Assembly: GCF_006539565.1 (NCBI RefSeq)
Contig: NZ_BJNG01000014.1
Location: 243,164-307,163, forward strand
Source of the DNA: Pseudonocardia hydrocarbonoxydans
Lineage (GTDB): Bacteria > Actinomycetota > Actinomycetes > Mycobacteriales > Pseudonocardiaceae
Reading direction: 5' to 3'
DNA length: 64,000 nucleotides
The position numbers and the translations under genes were made by a program. Positions 8,334 through 15,590 of the stretch are shown here, one piece after another; the first letter of the stretch is position 1; each line of letters starts with the position of its first letter. The notes beneath the pieces are model-generated. The model did not search any database. It saw only the letters and a list, made by a program, of their open reading frames with translations, and was not told the origin of the DNA.

Positions 8334-9424
8334 GTGGAACGGGAGCTGTCCTGGGCGCGGCTCAACCGCGCGCTGCTGGCGCGGCAGCTGCTGCTGGACC
8401 GGGCCGGGCTGACGCCCGTCGCGGCCGTCGAGCGGGTCGGTGCGCTGCAGACGCAGTACAGCCCGTCGGCGTACGTCGGGCTGTGGTCGCGGCTGGCCGG
8501 GTTCCGCCGCGCCGACCTGACCGACGCGCTGACCCGCGGCCGGATCGTGCAGGGCTGGGTGATGCGCTGCACGATCCACATGGTCTCCGCGGCCGACCAC
8601 CCCCGGCTCACCGAGGCCGTGCGCGCGCCCCGCAGGTCGTGGTGGGCCCGCGACCCGCGCAGCACCGGGATCGACATGGAGGCGGCCGCCGACACCGTCC
8701 GGGGGCTGCTCGCCGACGGCCCGCTCACCCAGGCCCGGATCGTCGACGGTCTCGTGGACGCCGGGTTCCCCCGCGAGGCGTTCGCGGGGGTGCAGCTGTG
8801 GGTCGACCTGGTGCGCGTGCCGCCCGCGGGCACCTGGGAGCGCCCCCGCGCCCACGTCTACGGCCTCGCCGCGCCGCCCCGCACGCCCGTCGACCTCGCG
8901 GCGGCCCAGGAGCTGCTCGTGCGCCGCTACCTGCGCGGCTACGGCCCGGCCACGCCCGCCGACGTGGCCCGCTACGCCGGCTGGACGGTGACACACACCA
9001 GGGCGGTGCTCGCCCGTCTCGACCTGCGCGCCGCCCGCGACCCCGACGGCGCCGCGCTCGTCGACCTGCCCCGCGCCCCGCTCCCCGACGCCACGGCGCC
9101 GCGCTCGTCGACCTGCCCCGCGCCCCGCTCCCCGACGCCGACGTGCCCGCGCCGGTGCGGTTCTTGTCGAACTTCGACGGCGCGCTGCTGCTCGGCCACG
9201 CCACACGGGCGCGCCTGGTGCCGCCCGAGCACCGGCACGAGGTGTTCCACGTCCGCAAGCCGCAGTCGGCGCCGACGTTCCTCGTCGACGGGCGGGTGGC
9301 GGGCACCTGGCGGTTCACCGGGGAGCGGGTGGAGACCACGCCGTTCGAGCCGCTGCCCGCGCGCGTGCGCGACGAGGTCGACGCGGAGGCGGAGCGGCTC
9401 ACCGCGTTCCATCTCCACGGCTGA
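8334..9424 (+). pseudogene. Winged-helix DNA-binding (HTH_42-type) protein gene, frameshifted by a 47-bp tandem duplication
   Basis: The first frame reads from GTG 8334 as a winged-helix DNA-binding domain protein (VGALQTQYSPSAYVGLWSRL, VMRCTIHMVSA, YLRGYGPATPADVARYAGW), then becomes frameshifted. The correct continuation (VRFLSNFDGALLLGH through EVFHVRKPQ) lies in another frame and ends at 9424. The shift is caused by an exact 47-bp repeat, 9046-9092 and 9093-9139; removing one copy restores a continuous 347-codon frame. The family includes DNA-binding glycosylase-like proteins of about 350-370 residues. It follows the sulfatase-like gene by 5 bp. It may be a real pseudogene, a recent mutation or an assembly error. 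Confidence 0.85.
9046..9139. repeat. Perfect 47-bp tandem duplication, two copies
   Basis: Copy one is 9046-9092 and copy two 9093-9139; they are identical over all 47 bases and the match ends sharply at both borders. Because 47 is not a multiple of three, it shifts the reading frame of the winged-helix gene. The two copies encode the same residues (around DLPRAPLPD) in different frames. Confidence 0.97.
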
Positions 9425-9998
9425 GGTCACGCCGGGCCGTGGCCACGTCGACGAAGACGTGGGCGGTCCAGCCGTGGGCCCGCGCGGCCTCGACGTTGAC
9501 GGCCTTGTCGTCGAGGAACACCACCTCGCCCGCGGCCGGGCCGAGCAGGGCGTCGGTGCGGGCGTAGACGGCCGGGTCGGGCCTCACCAGCCCGACCTCG
9601 GCGGAGAACACGACGACGTCGAACGGGTCGGTCCACGCCGCGGCCCGCGCGACGGCGGCCAGCGGGGCGGGGGCGTTGGACAGGATCGCCAGCCGGTCGC
9701 CCGCAGCGGCCAGCTCCGCCACCAGCGCGGCGCGGTCGGCAGGCAGCGCCGACCAGCGCCCGGCGTCGCGGCGCTCCAGCTCGGCGAACAGCGCCGCCTC
9801 GGGCTCGCGGCCCCAGGCGCGCACCACGCCTGCCCAGTAGTGCGCGGCGGGCCCGCCGAGGTCGTAGGCGGCCCGGCCGGTGCCGAACCCGGCGCGGAAC
9901 GCGTCCTCGCCGAGGCCCAGACCGGCGCCCACGGACTCGTGCAGGGCGCCGGTGGGCACGAGGACGTCGCCGACGTCGAGGACGACCGTGCGGCTCAT
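9399..9998 (-). CDS. HAD-superfamily hydrolase
   Basis: The 199-residue product has the HAD motifs: an N-terminal VVLDVGDVL in which the usual DxDxT nucleophile block reads D-V-G-D, LAILSNAP (motif II serine), the K-region VFSAEVGLVRPDP and the late EVVFLDDKAVNV aspartate pair. The V-x-S-x-x-V-G-x-x-K-P pattern is modified to R-P, so the motif III lysine is an arginine here. These proteins are usually small-molecule phosphatases or dehalogenases. The ATG at 9998 overlaps the exporter stop codon (ATGA, 9995-9998), so the two are co-translated. The 3' end overlaps the convergent winged-helix gene by 26 bp. Confidence 0.85.
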   Translation of the reverse strand: MSRTVVLDVGDVLVPTGALHESVGAGLGLGEDAFRAGFGTGRAAYDLGGPAAHYWAGVVRAWGREPEAALFAELERRDAGRWSALPADRAALVAELAAAGDRLAILSNAPAPLAAVARAAAWTDPFDVVVFSAEVGLVRPDPAVYARTDALLGPAAGEVVFLDDKAVNVEAARAHGWTAHVFVDVATARRDLSRGDGTR

Positions 9999-11413
9999 GC
10001 GGCGGCGACGGCCTTCCTCTTCGGCGCCACCAGCAGCGACACCCCGATCGCGCCGAGCGAGATCACCGCGGCCGTGCCGAACGCGACGCGGACGCCCGCG
10101 GCGTCGATCGCGCCGTCGGAGGCCGAGGCGATCGTCATCACGGTGACGAACAGGGCGGTGCCCGCGGCCCCGGCCACCTGCTGCAGCGTGGTGATGATCG
10201 CGCTGCCGTGCGAGTACAGCGACGTGGGCAGGGAGCTCAGGGCGTCGGTCATCAGCGGGGTGAGCATCACCGCGATCCCGGCACTGATGACGACGTGCGC
10301 GGCGACGACCGTCCACAGCGGGCCGCCGACCAGCGCCGTCAGCATCCACAGCGCCGCGCTGAGCACCACCGCGCCGGGGATCACCAGCGGGCGGGCTCCG
10401 GCGCGGTCGAACGCGCGCCCCACCACCGGACCGAGCAGGCCCATCACCAGCCCGCCCGGCAGCACCACCAGCCCGGTGACGAACGGGTCGGTGCCCACCA
10501 CCTCCTGCAGGTAGAGCGGCAGCAGGATGAGCGCGCCGAACAGCGCCATCATGCTCATCACCACGAGCAGCACCGACACCACGAACGAGCGGTGCGCGAA
10601 CGGGCGCAGGTCGAGCAGGGCGCGGTCGGCGCGCTGCAGCCGCAGCTGGCGCCGCACGAAGACCACCATCGCCGCCGCCCCGACGACGAGCGGGATCCAC
10701 GGCGGCACGGCGGCCCCGCCGCGCGCGGCCTCCCCGATCGCGCTCAGGCCGTAGACCAGGCCGCTGAACGCGACGGCGGAGATCAGCACCGACGGCACGT
10801 CGAGCGGGACCCGGCGCGTCTGCGCGGGGACCCGCAGCAGCGTGGCCCCCGCCGCGAGCGCGACCAGCGCGATCGGCAGCACGATCCAGAACATCCAGCG
10901 CCAGTCGAGCGCGGAGAGGATCAGCCCGGAGATCGTCGGGCCGACGGCGGGCGCCACGGCGATGACGATCGAGATCGTGCCCATCGTGGAGCCGCGGCGC
11001 TCGATCGGGATGAGCGTCATGACCGTGGTGAACAGCAACGGCACCATCACCGCGGTGCCGACGGCCTGCACCACCCGCCCGGCCAGCAGGACCTCGAAGC
11101 CGGGGGCGAGCCCGGCCACCAGCGTGCCGGTGCTGAAGATCGTCATCGACGCGACGAACACCTGCCGCGGCGAGTAGCGCTGGAGCAGGTAGCCGGTGAC
11201 CGGGATGACCACGGCCATCGTGAGCAGGAACCCGCTGGTGAGCCACTGGGCGGTGCTCGGGGTGATCCCCAGGTCGACGATCAGCACCGGCAGCGCGACG
11301 CTCATGATCGTCTCGTTGAGGATCATGACGAACGCCGAGCCCACGAGCAGCCCGATGGCCAGGCCCACCCTCGTGGCCGGGGCGCCCGGCCGGTCGAGAG
11401 CGACATCGGTCAT
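9995..11413 (-). CDS. MFS drug/multisubstrate exporter, DHA2 (EmrB/QacA) type
   Basis: The 472-residue membrane protein starts with the DHA2 pattern F-V-M-I-L-N-E-T-I-M-S-V-A-L-P and has W-L-T-S-G-F-L-L-T-M-A in the first loop region, followed by G-R-V-V-Q-A-V-G-T-A motifs and about 13-14 membrane segments. Members expel drugs or toxic metabolites using the proton gradient. The ATG at 11413 has GGGGGGAAG five bases upstream, and TAGGGT at 11461-11466 could be its -10. Downstream HAD hydrolase overlaps by ATGA. There is no adjacent regulator gene, so control is not visible. Confidence 0.9.
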   Translation of the reverse strand: MTDVALDRPGAPATRVGLAIGLLVGSAFVMILNETIMSVALPVLIVDLGITPSTAQWLTSGFLLTMAVVIPVTGYLLQRYSPRQVFVASMTIFSTGTLVAGLAPGFEVLLAGRVVQAVGTAVMVPLLFTTVMTLIPIERRGSTMGTISIVIAVAPAVGPTISGLILSALDWRWMFWIVLPIALVALAAGATLLRVPAQTRRVPLDVPSVLISAVAFSGLVYGLSAIGEAARGGAAVPPWIPLVVGAAAMVVFVRRQLRLQRADRALLDLRPFAHRSFVVSVLLVVMSMMALFGALILLPLYLQEVVGTDPFVTGLVVLPGGLVMGLLGPVVGRAFDRAGARPLVIPGAVVLSAALWMLTALVGGPLWTVVAAHVVISAGIAVMLTPLMTDALSSLPTSLYSHGSAIITTLQQVAGAAGTALFVTVMTIASASDGAIDAAGVRVAFGTAAVISLGAIGVSLLVAPKRKAVAAA

Positions 11414-11523
11414 GGCACTTCCCCCCGGTTCCGGCGGCCGGTCGGACCGCCGTGACCCGACCCTACGTCCGGGCACCGACGGCCCGCAGTCGAGATGAGA
11501 CACCCGCCGCCGCGGCGCCCCGC

Positions 11524-11529
11524 TAGATT
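11524..11529 (+). promoter_or_regulatory. Candidate leaderless -10 element (TAGATT)
   Basis: TAGATT fits the actinobacterial TANNNT -10 pattern and ends six bases before the ATG at 11536. No ribosome site is present between them. Confidence 0.5.
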
Positions 11530-11535
11530 CCGCAC

Positions 11536-11799
11536 ATGGACGACGTGCTCCCCATCCTCGAGAAGGTGCCCTTCCTCGTCGACGCCCAGCTCTGGGAGAT
11601 CGCCTCCCGGTGCCGCGTCTACCGCTCCCGCTCCGACGAGGAGGACCAGACCGTCGAGCTGGAGCTCAGCCGCGACCTCGCCGGCCGCTGGATGGTGGTG
11701 GCACGCGACGAGCAGCGCGACCTGACCGCCCAGGGCGTGCCCATGCCCGGGCTCAACGGCGCGATCAACATGGTGCCCTGGTACCTGCTCGACGAGTGA
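11536..11799 (+). CDS. Small conserved-looking protein of unknown function (87 aa)
   Basis: I do not recognise this protein. It is acidic and soluble, begins MDDVLPILEKVPFLVD and contains a charged central stretch (RSRSDEEDQTVELELSRDL) and a C-terminal NMVPWYLLDE. Codon use is like that of its neighbours, with strong GC bias at third positions, which supports real coding. The upstream TAGATT six bases from the ATG suggests a leaderless transcript. It ends 13 bp before a very strong hairpin terminator that it shares with convergent cspA. It is short but compact enough to be a single domain. Confidence 0.72.
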   Translation: MDDVLPILEKVPFLVDAQLWEIASRCRVYRSRSDEEDQTVELELSRDLAGRWMVVARDEQRDLTAQGVPMPGLNGAINMVPWYLLDE

Positions 11800-11812
11800 C
11801 GCCCCGGAACGA

Positions 11813-11850
11813 CGGAAGCCCGCCACCCCCGAGGGGGTGGCGGGCTTCCG
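11813..11850. terminator. Bidirectional hairpin terminator between convergent genes
   Basis: An 18-bp perfect inverted repeat (left arm from 11813, right arm to 11850) with only a 2-base centre, so a 4-base or larger loop in practice. The arms read CGGAAGCCCGCCACCCCC and its complement. It lies between the 87-aa gene and cspA, 13-14 bp from both stop codons. No T-run follows, as usual for actinobacterial terminators. Confidence 0.9.
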
Positions 11851-11864
11851 CGAAGTGCGGTGGG

Positions 11865-12068
11865 TCAGACGACGCGCACGCCGGTGGCCTGCGGCCCCTT
11901 GGCGCCCTGGCCGACCTCGAACTCCACGCGCTGCCCCTCGTCGAGCGTGCGGAAGCCGCCCGCGTCGATCTCGGAGTAGTGCACGAAGACGTCAGCGCCG
12001 CCCCCGTCGACGGAGATGAAGCCGAAGCCCTTCTCCCCGTTGAACCACTTCACAGTTCCCTGCGCCAT
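11865..12068 (-). CDS. cspA: Cold-shock protein, CspA family
   Basis: The 67-residue product is a single cold-shock domain: [18 protein letters not shown] carries RNP1 (KGFGFI) and DVFVHYSEI carries RNP2. These proteins bind single-stranded RNA or DNA and melt RNA structure as chaperones. AGGAG lies eight bases before the ATG. The 335 bases upstream hold no gene, leaving room for the long 5' leader often found with cold-shock genes. It shares the strong terminator at 11813-11850 with the gene opposite. Confidence 0.97.
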   Translation of the reverse strand: MAQGTVKWFNGEKGFGFISVDGGGADVFVHYSEIDAGGFRTLDEGQRVEFEVGQGAKGPQATGVRVV

Positions 12069-12403
12069 GCGATGAGCTCCTAGCAGATGGTGGTGGGGGT
12101 CGCACTGCGCGGCCACCCGACCGACCGTCCCTGGCGCCGACCACGCCGGACCTCTGTGGACCGGACGGTCGTGCGCCAACTTGTTCCTGCGGGCGTGCAT
12201 CACACGAACACCGAAACCGACGGACGAACACCACGAACCCTACACGCGCCCGCGGGACCCCGAATTCGGGCTGGTCATCAGCGGGGACCCGGGCGATACG
12301 GGCGAATCGGAGAAACTACATAGCACTGGCAACGATTGCCGCACGGGCGTAGTTTCCGATCACCCGGAAGCGTGGGTCCCCTCCCGAACTGGAGTCCGTC
12401 GCC
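12069..12403. other. Gene-free 335-bp divergent region upstream of cspA and the carbonic anhydrase
   Basis: No reading frame here has support. The right half holds two nested inverted repeats upstream of the carbonic anhydrase: GAAACTAC/GTAGTTTC (12312-12319 and 12349-12356) enclosing the palindrome GGCAA-CGA-TTGCC at 12328-12340. The left half is presumably the cspA promoter and leader. The nested repeat could be an operator or an RNA hairpin; its AACGATT core loosely resembles the centre of actinobacterial Zur sites, but the match is partial. Confidence 0.45.
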
Positions 12404-13210
12404 GTGCTCACCCGCCGCTCGCTGCTCGCCGCCGTCCCCGCCGCCCTGCTGCTCGCGCCCGGCACCCTGGCACCCGCACCCGGCGCCGCGTCGGCGACGA
12501 CGCCTCCCCGGCAGCCCCCGCCCCGACAGCCCCCGCCCCGACAGCCCCCGCCCCGACAGCAGAGCCCGATCGCGCTGCGCACGCGCGACGCCGTCCGCGA
12601 CCGGGGCCTGCCCGAGCTCGTCGTCGACTACCCGCGGTCGGTCGACCTGTCCGTCCGCTACGTCAGCCGCGACCCCGACGACCCGACGGGCTGCACCACC
12701 CGCGGGCGCGAGGAGACGATCGAGGCCGAGGTCCCGGCCGGGGCGGCGGCGATCTCGCTCGGCGGCACCCGCTACGAGCTGCGGCAGTTCCACTTCCACA
12801 CGCCGTCGGAGCACACCCTCGACGGGCGCCGCTTCCCGGTCGAGCAGCACTTCGTGCACGCCGGGCCGGACGGCGCCACGCTCGTCGTCGGGCTGTTCCT
12901 GACCGGGGGCGGACGCGGGCACGGCGTGGCGGACCGGGTCCTCGCCGACCTGCCGCAGGAGTGCGGGGAGGAGGTCGCGGTCCGGGGAGCGGACCTGGCC
13001 CGCGCGCTGCCCCGGGACCTGTCGACGTTCCGCTACCCCGGATCGCTCACGACCAGCCCGAACACCGAGGGCGTGTCCTGGCTGGTGCTGCGCCGCCACC
13101 GCAGGCTGGCCGACCACACCGTCGACGGGTTCCGCGCCCTGTTCCCCGACGGCGACGCCCACGACCTCCAGCCGCTCGACGGCCGCGTGGTCCGCCTGCG
13201 CGTGCAGTGA
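12404..13210 (+). CDS. Secreted alpha-carbonic anhydrase family protein
   Basis: The 268-residue protein has a Tat-like signal (LTRRSLL followed by a hydrophobic core, then A-S-A near residue 31), a proline-rich linker of PRQPP repeats at about residues 35-51, and an alpha-type carbonic anhydrase domain. The domain begins with QSPIALRT and contains QFHFHTPSEH and EQHFVHA, supplying the three zinc-binding histidines and catalytic neighbours. It should hydrate CO2 to bicarbonate outside the membrane. GTG at 12404 is preceded by GGAG about ten bases upstream. The Pro-rich linker is unusual and may extend the enzyme from the cell surface. Confidence 0.92.
   Translation: MLTRRSLLAAVPAALLLAPGTLAPAPGAASATTPPRQPPPRQPPPRQPPPRQQSPIALRTRDAVRDRGLPELVVDYPRSVDLSVRYVSRDPDDPTGCTTRGREETIEAEVPAGAAAISLGGTRYELRQFHFHTPSEHTLDGRRFPVEQHFVHAGPDGATLVVGLFLTGGGRGHGVADRVLADLPQECGEEVAVRGADLARALPRDLSTFRYPGSLTTSPNTEGVSWLVLRRHRRLADHTVDGFRALFPDGDAHDLQPLDGRVVRLRVQ
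12506..12559 (+). repeat. 15-bp tandem repeat encoding PRQPP, about 3.6 copies
   Basis: Units begin at 12506, 12521, 12536 and (partial) 12551. The first copy differs from the others by one synonymous base in the Arg codon. The unit length is a multiple of three, so copy-number change would alter linker length without breaking the frame. Confidence 0.92.
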
Positions 13211-13386
13211 CCGGACGCGGTGCGCCGAGTGGCCCAACCGGGCGCCGTTCGTCGCACGCTGCGTGACGGTCGTCGTAGCGGAGCGCGTCCGGGACGGCGG
13301 AACGCGGGGAGGTTGCCTAGTTTCGGTCCCGGGTCAGTGACGGCACGGTCACGAACTGGACACGGGACTCCCCATCCGACCGGCTC

Positions 13387-13399
13387 CCCCGAACCGGAC
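13387..13399 (+). promoter_or_regulatory. Conserved leader element shared with the downstream paralogue (CCCCGAACCGGAC)
   Basis: The 13-base block is repeated exactly at 14421-14433, each time about 30-45 bases before a GTG start. In both leaders a CCG-R-CCGG block precedes it and GGCCCG follows it. Since it lies in the transcribed leader, an RNA element such as a riboswitch is possible, but I could not align it convincingly to a known class. Confidence 0.5.
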
Positions 13400-13432
13400 G
13401 TCCAGCCGCGCCGTCGGCCCGGAGGTTCACAC

Positions 13433-14290
13433 GTGGCTCGGCATCGCTCCCCCAGAGGCCGCGCGCACGAGGGCGCTCCGCCTCCGGCATCCCGCCGGAC
13501 GGCCGGATCGCACTCGACGCGCCGGCTCGTGTCCTCCGCCCCGGCGTCCGCGCTGGGCTCCACCTCGGTGCGCCGGGGTGCCGCGGTCGTCGCCGTCGCC
13601 GGTGGTGCCCTGTCCCTGATGGGCTCGGCCGCGCCGGCCGCGAGCCCGCAGGCGGCACCCGACGTCACCGACGTGGCGGCCCGCTCCGCGCTCCCGACGC
13701 AGGCGCCCGCGGTGCTGATGCTCCCCGCCGTGCAGCCGGTCGTCCCCGACGCCGACGTGCTGGACGACCCCGCGCCGCTCGTCAAGGCCGTGCAGCTGGC
13801 CGAGGAGCAGATCGCCCGGGCCGAGGAGGAGCGGGCCGCCGCCGAGGCTCGCGCCGCCCAGGAGGCCGAGCAGGCCGCCGCGGATGCGGCCGAGGCCGAG
13901 CGCCGGGTGTCGGTCAGCGCCGACTGCGGCCTCGACACCGGCCAGCTCGGGGCGGTGCGGGACTTCGTACGTGAGGCGGGCGAGGTCCTCGGCTGCCGCT
14001 ACGGCGTGTCGACCATGTACGGCGTCGCCGGCCGCGCGGGAGCGTCCGACCACCCGGCGGGCAAGGCCATCGACTTCATGATCGGCCGCACCGCCGGCGA
14101 CGGGCTGGCCGACTGTGCCGTGCGCAACATGGACGCACTGGGCATCAGCTACGTCATCTGGCGACAGCGGATCAACACCGGCAGCGGCTGGGAGCCGATG
14201 GAGGACCGCGGCGGCATCACGGCCAACCACATGGACCACGTCCACATCTCCTTCGACTCGGCGGGCAGCGGAGACCTCTCGGGGTGCTGA
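13433..14290 (+). CDS. Secreted protein with C-terminal M15-like (ARB_07466-type) domain, copy 1
   Basis: The 285-residue protein starts MARHRSPRGR, has a hydrophobic export segment near residues 48-70, an Ala/Glu/Arg coiled coil at about 115-160, and a C-terminal domain of about 110 residues. That domain holds SDHPAGKAIDF and MDHVHISF, which resemble the H-x6-D and H-x-H zinc motifs of M15 peptidoglycan peptidases, and YVIWRQR, G-W-E-P-M. It is probably a cell-wall hydrolase or wall-binding protein; catalysis is not proven. GTG at 13433 has GGAGG eight bases upstream. A paralogue with a matching leader follows. Confidence 0.8.
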   Translation: MARHRSPRGRAHEGAPPPASRRTAGSHSTRRLVSSAPASALGSTSVRRGAAVVAVAGGALSLMGSAAPAASPQAAPDVTDVAARSALPTQAPAVLMLPAVQPVVPDADVLDDPAPLVKAVQLAEEQIARAEEERAAAEARAAQEAEQAAADAAEAERRVSVSADCGLDTGQLGAVRDFVREAGEVLGCRYGVSTMYGVAGRAGASDHPAGKAIDFMIGRTAGDGLADCAVRNMDALGISYVIWRQRINTGSGWEPMEDRGGITANHMDHVHISFDSAGSGDLSGC

Positions 14291-14420
14291 TCCACCGTTC
14301 GTCGCGCACAACGGCGCGCCCATCTCACCTGGAGTGACGATCGACTCCGATCCGTGACCGATTCGCTATTGTTCGCGGCGCAACAGTCCGCACGGCACCG
14401 GGGTCCCCGCCCCGGCCGGT

Positions 14421-14433
14421 CCCCGAACCGGAC
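14421..14433 (+). promoter_or_regulatory. Second copy of the conserved leader element (CCCCGAACCGGAC)
   Basis: Identical in 13 of 13 bases to 13387-13399 and placed 27 bases before the GTG of the second paralogue. Leader and gene appear to have been duplicated together. Confidence 0.5.
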
Positions 14434-14460
14434 ACCGGGCGGCCCGACGAAGAGGTAGAC

Positions 14461-15576
14461 GTGTCCCGGCACCGCTCCCCCGCCGGCCGGCGCACGCACC
14501 CGTGGTCCGCTTCCCCGGCGGACGCGCTCCCCGGTGCGTGGCCGCGCCGGGCCGACGCACCGACCGACCCGTTCGCGGGCGGCGGCGGGGTCGCGCTGCT
14601 CGAACGCCCCGAGGGCGAGGTCGACCCCGCCCTCGGGGACGTCGGCCCGTACGGCCGCGGTGCGCACGACGACGGCGCGCACGACGACGGGGGCCCTGCC
14701 CCGGTCGCGGCGCTCCCGCGCGCGGTCGTCGGCCCGCACGCCGGGCCGCCCACGGGGGGCCGACGCCCCTCCGCGGGCCCGCGCCACGCCGCCCCGGCCG
14801 TCCGCAACGGCCTGATGGCCGCCGCCGCCACCGCCGGGCTGCTGTCGGTCGCCGCGCCGCTGGCCCCGGTGCTCCCGCCCGCCCCGGACGCCGCCACCGC
14901 GCTCTCGCTGGCCGCCGAGGCGGCGGGCGGGGCGGCGGGGTCCGACCCGGCGCCCGCCGCCCCGCAGGCCGCGCCGCTCGTCGAGTCCGCGCCGCCCGCC
15001 GGGGCCGTCACGGCCGCGCTGGTCGACGCAGCGCTGGTCGACGGGCGGCTGCTCGCGGCGAGCATCCTGCCCGTCGTCGACCGGGCCGACGTGCTCCCGC
15101 CCGCCGCCGACGCGGAGTCGCTGCTCAAGGCCGCGGGGCTCGCCGACGAGGCGCGCGCGGCCGAGGAGGCGCGGCTGGCCCGCGAGGCCGCGGCGAACTG
15201 CGACGTCCCCCTGCGCGGCCTGGGCGCGGTCAAGGGCTTCGTGCGCGACGCCGCCCGCTTCATCTCCTGTCTCTACGACTCGCCCACGCTGATCGGCGTG
15301 GCGGGGCGCGCGCGGGTCTCCGACCACCCCCGCGGCCTGGCCATCGACTTCATGACCGAGCGCGAGCGCGGCGACCTCATCGCCGACTGCGCCCTGGCCA
15401 ACCAGGACGCGCTCGGCGTGAGCTACGTGATCTGGCGCCAGCGCGTCAACTACGGCGGCGGCTGGGAGCCGATGGCCGACCGCGGCGGCGTCACCGAGAA
15501 CCACTTCGACCACGTGCACGTGTCGTTCGAGCGCGGCGGCGGCGCGGGCGGCCCGCTGGCCGCCGCCTGCTCGTGA
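14461..15576 (+). CDS. Secreted protein with C-terminal M15-like (ARB_07466-type) domain, copy 2
   Basis: The 371-residue paralogue starts MSRHRSPAGR like copy 1. It has a longer, disordered Gly/Pro/Ala-rich N-terminus of about 115 residues, a hydrophobic segment near 118-145, a short Ala/Glu helix, and the same C-terminal domain with SDHPRGLAIDF, YVIWRQR, GGWEPM and FDHVHVSF. Two cysteines flank the domain start in both copies and may pair. The GTG start has AGAGGT six bases upstream. The N-terminal position of the export segment is unusual, so the N-terminus may be cytoplasmic. Confidence 0.8.
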   Translation: MSRHRSPAGRRTHPWSASPADALPGAWPRRADAPTDPFAGGGGVALLERPEGEVDPALGDVGPYGRGAHDDGAHDDGGPAPVAALPRAVVGPHAGPPTGGRRPSAGPRHAAPAVRNGLMAAAATAGLLSVAAPLAPVLPPAPDAATALSLAAEAAGGAAGSDPAPAAPQAAPLVESAPPAGAVTAALVDAALVDGRLLAASILPVVDRADVLPPAADAESLLKAAGLADEARAAEEARLAREAAANCDVPLRGLGAVKGFVRDAARFISCLYDSPTLIGVAGRARVSDHPRGLAIDFMTERERGDLIADCALANQDALGVSYVIWRQRVNYGGGWEPMADRGGVTENHFDHVHVSFERGGGAGGPLAAACS

Positions 15577-15590
15577 CGGCCTGCCCGTAG

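Noticed and set aside
12328..12340. Calling GGCAACGATTGCC a Zur box
   Set aside because: Only the AACGATT core agrees with the consensus; the flanks do not, so it is listed as an unassigned palindrome.
13300..13432. ydaO (c-di-AMP) riboswitch before the first M15-like gene
   Set aside because: The context fits and a leader block is conserved, but I could not line up the conserved ydaO core by eye, so it is kept only as a finding to test.
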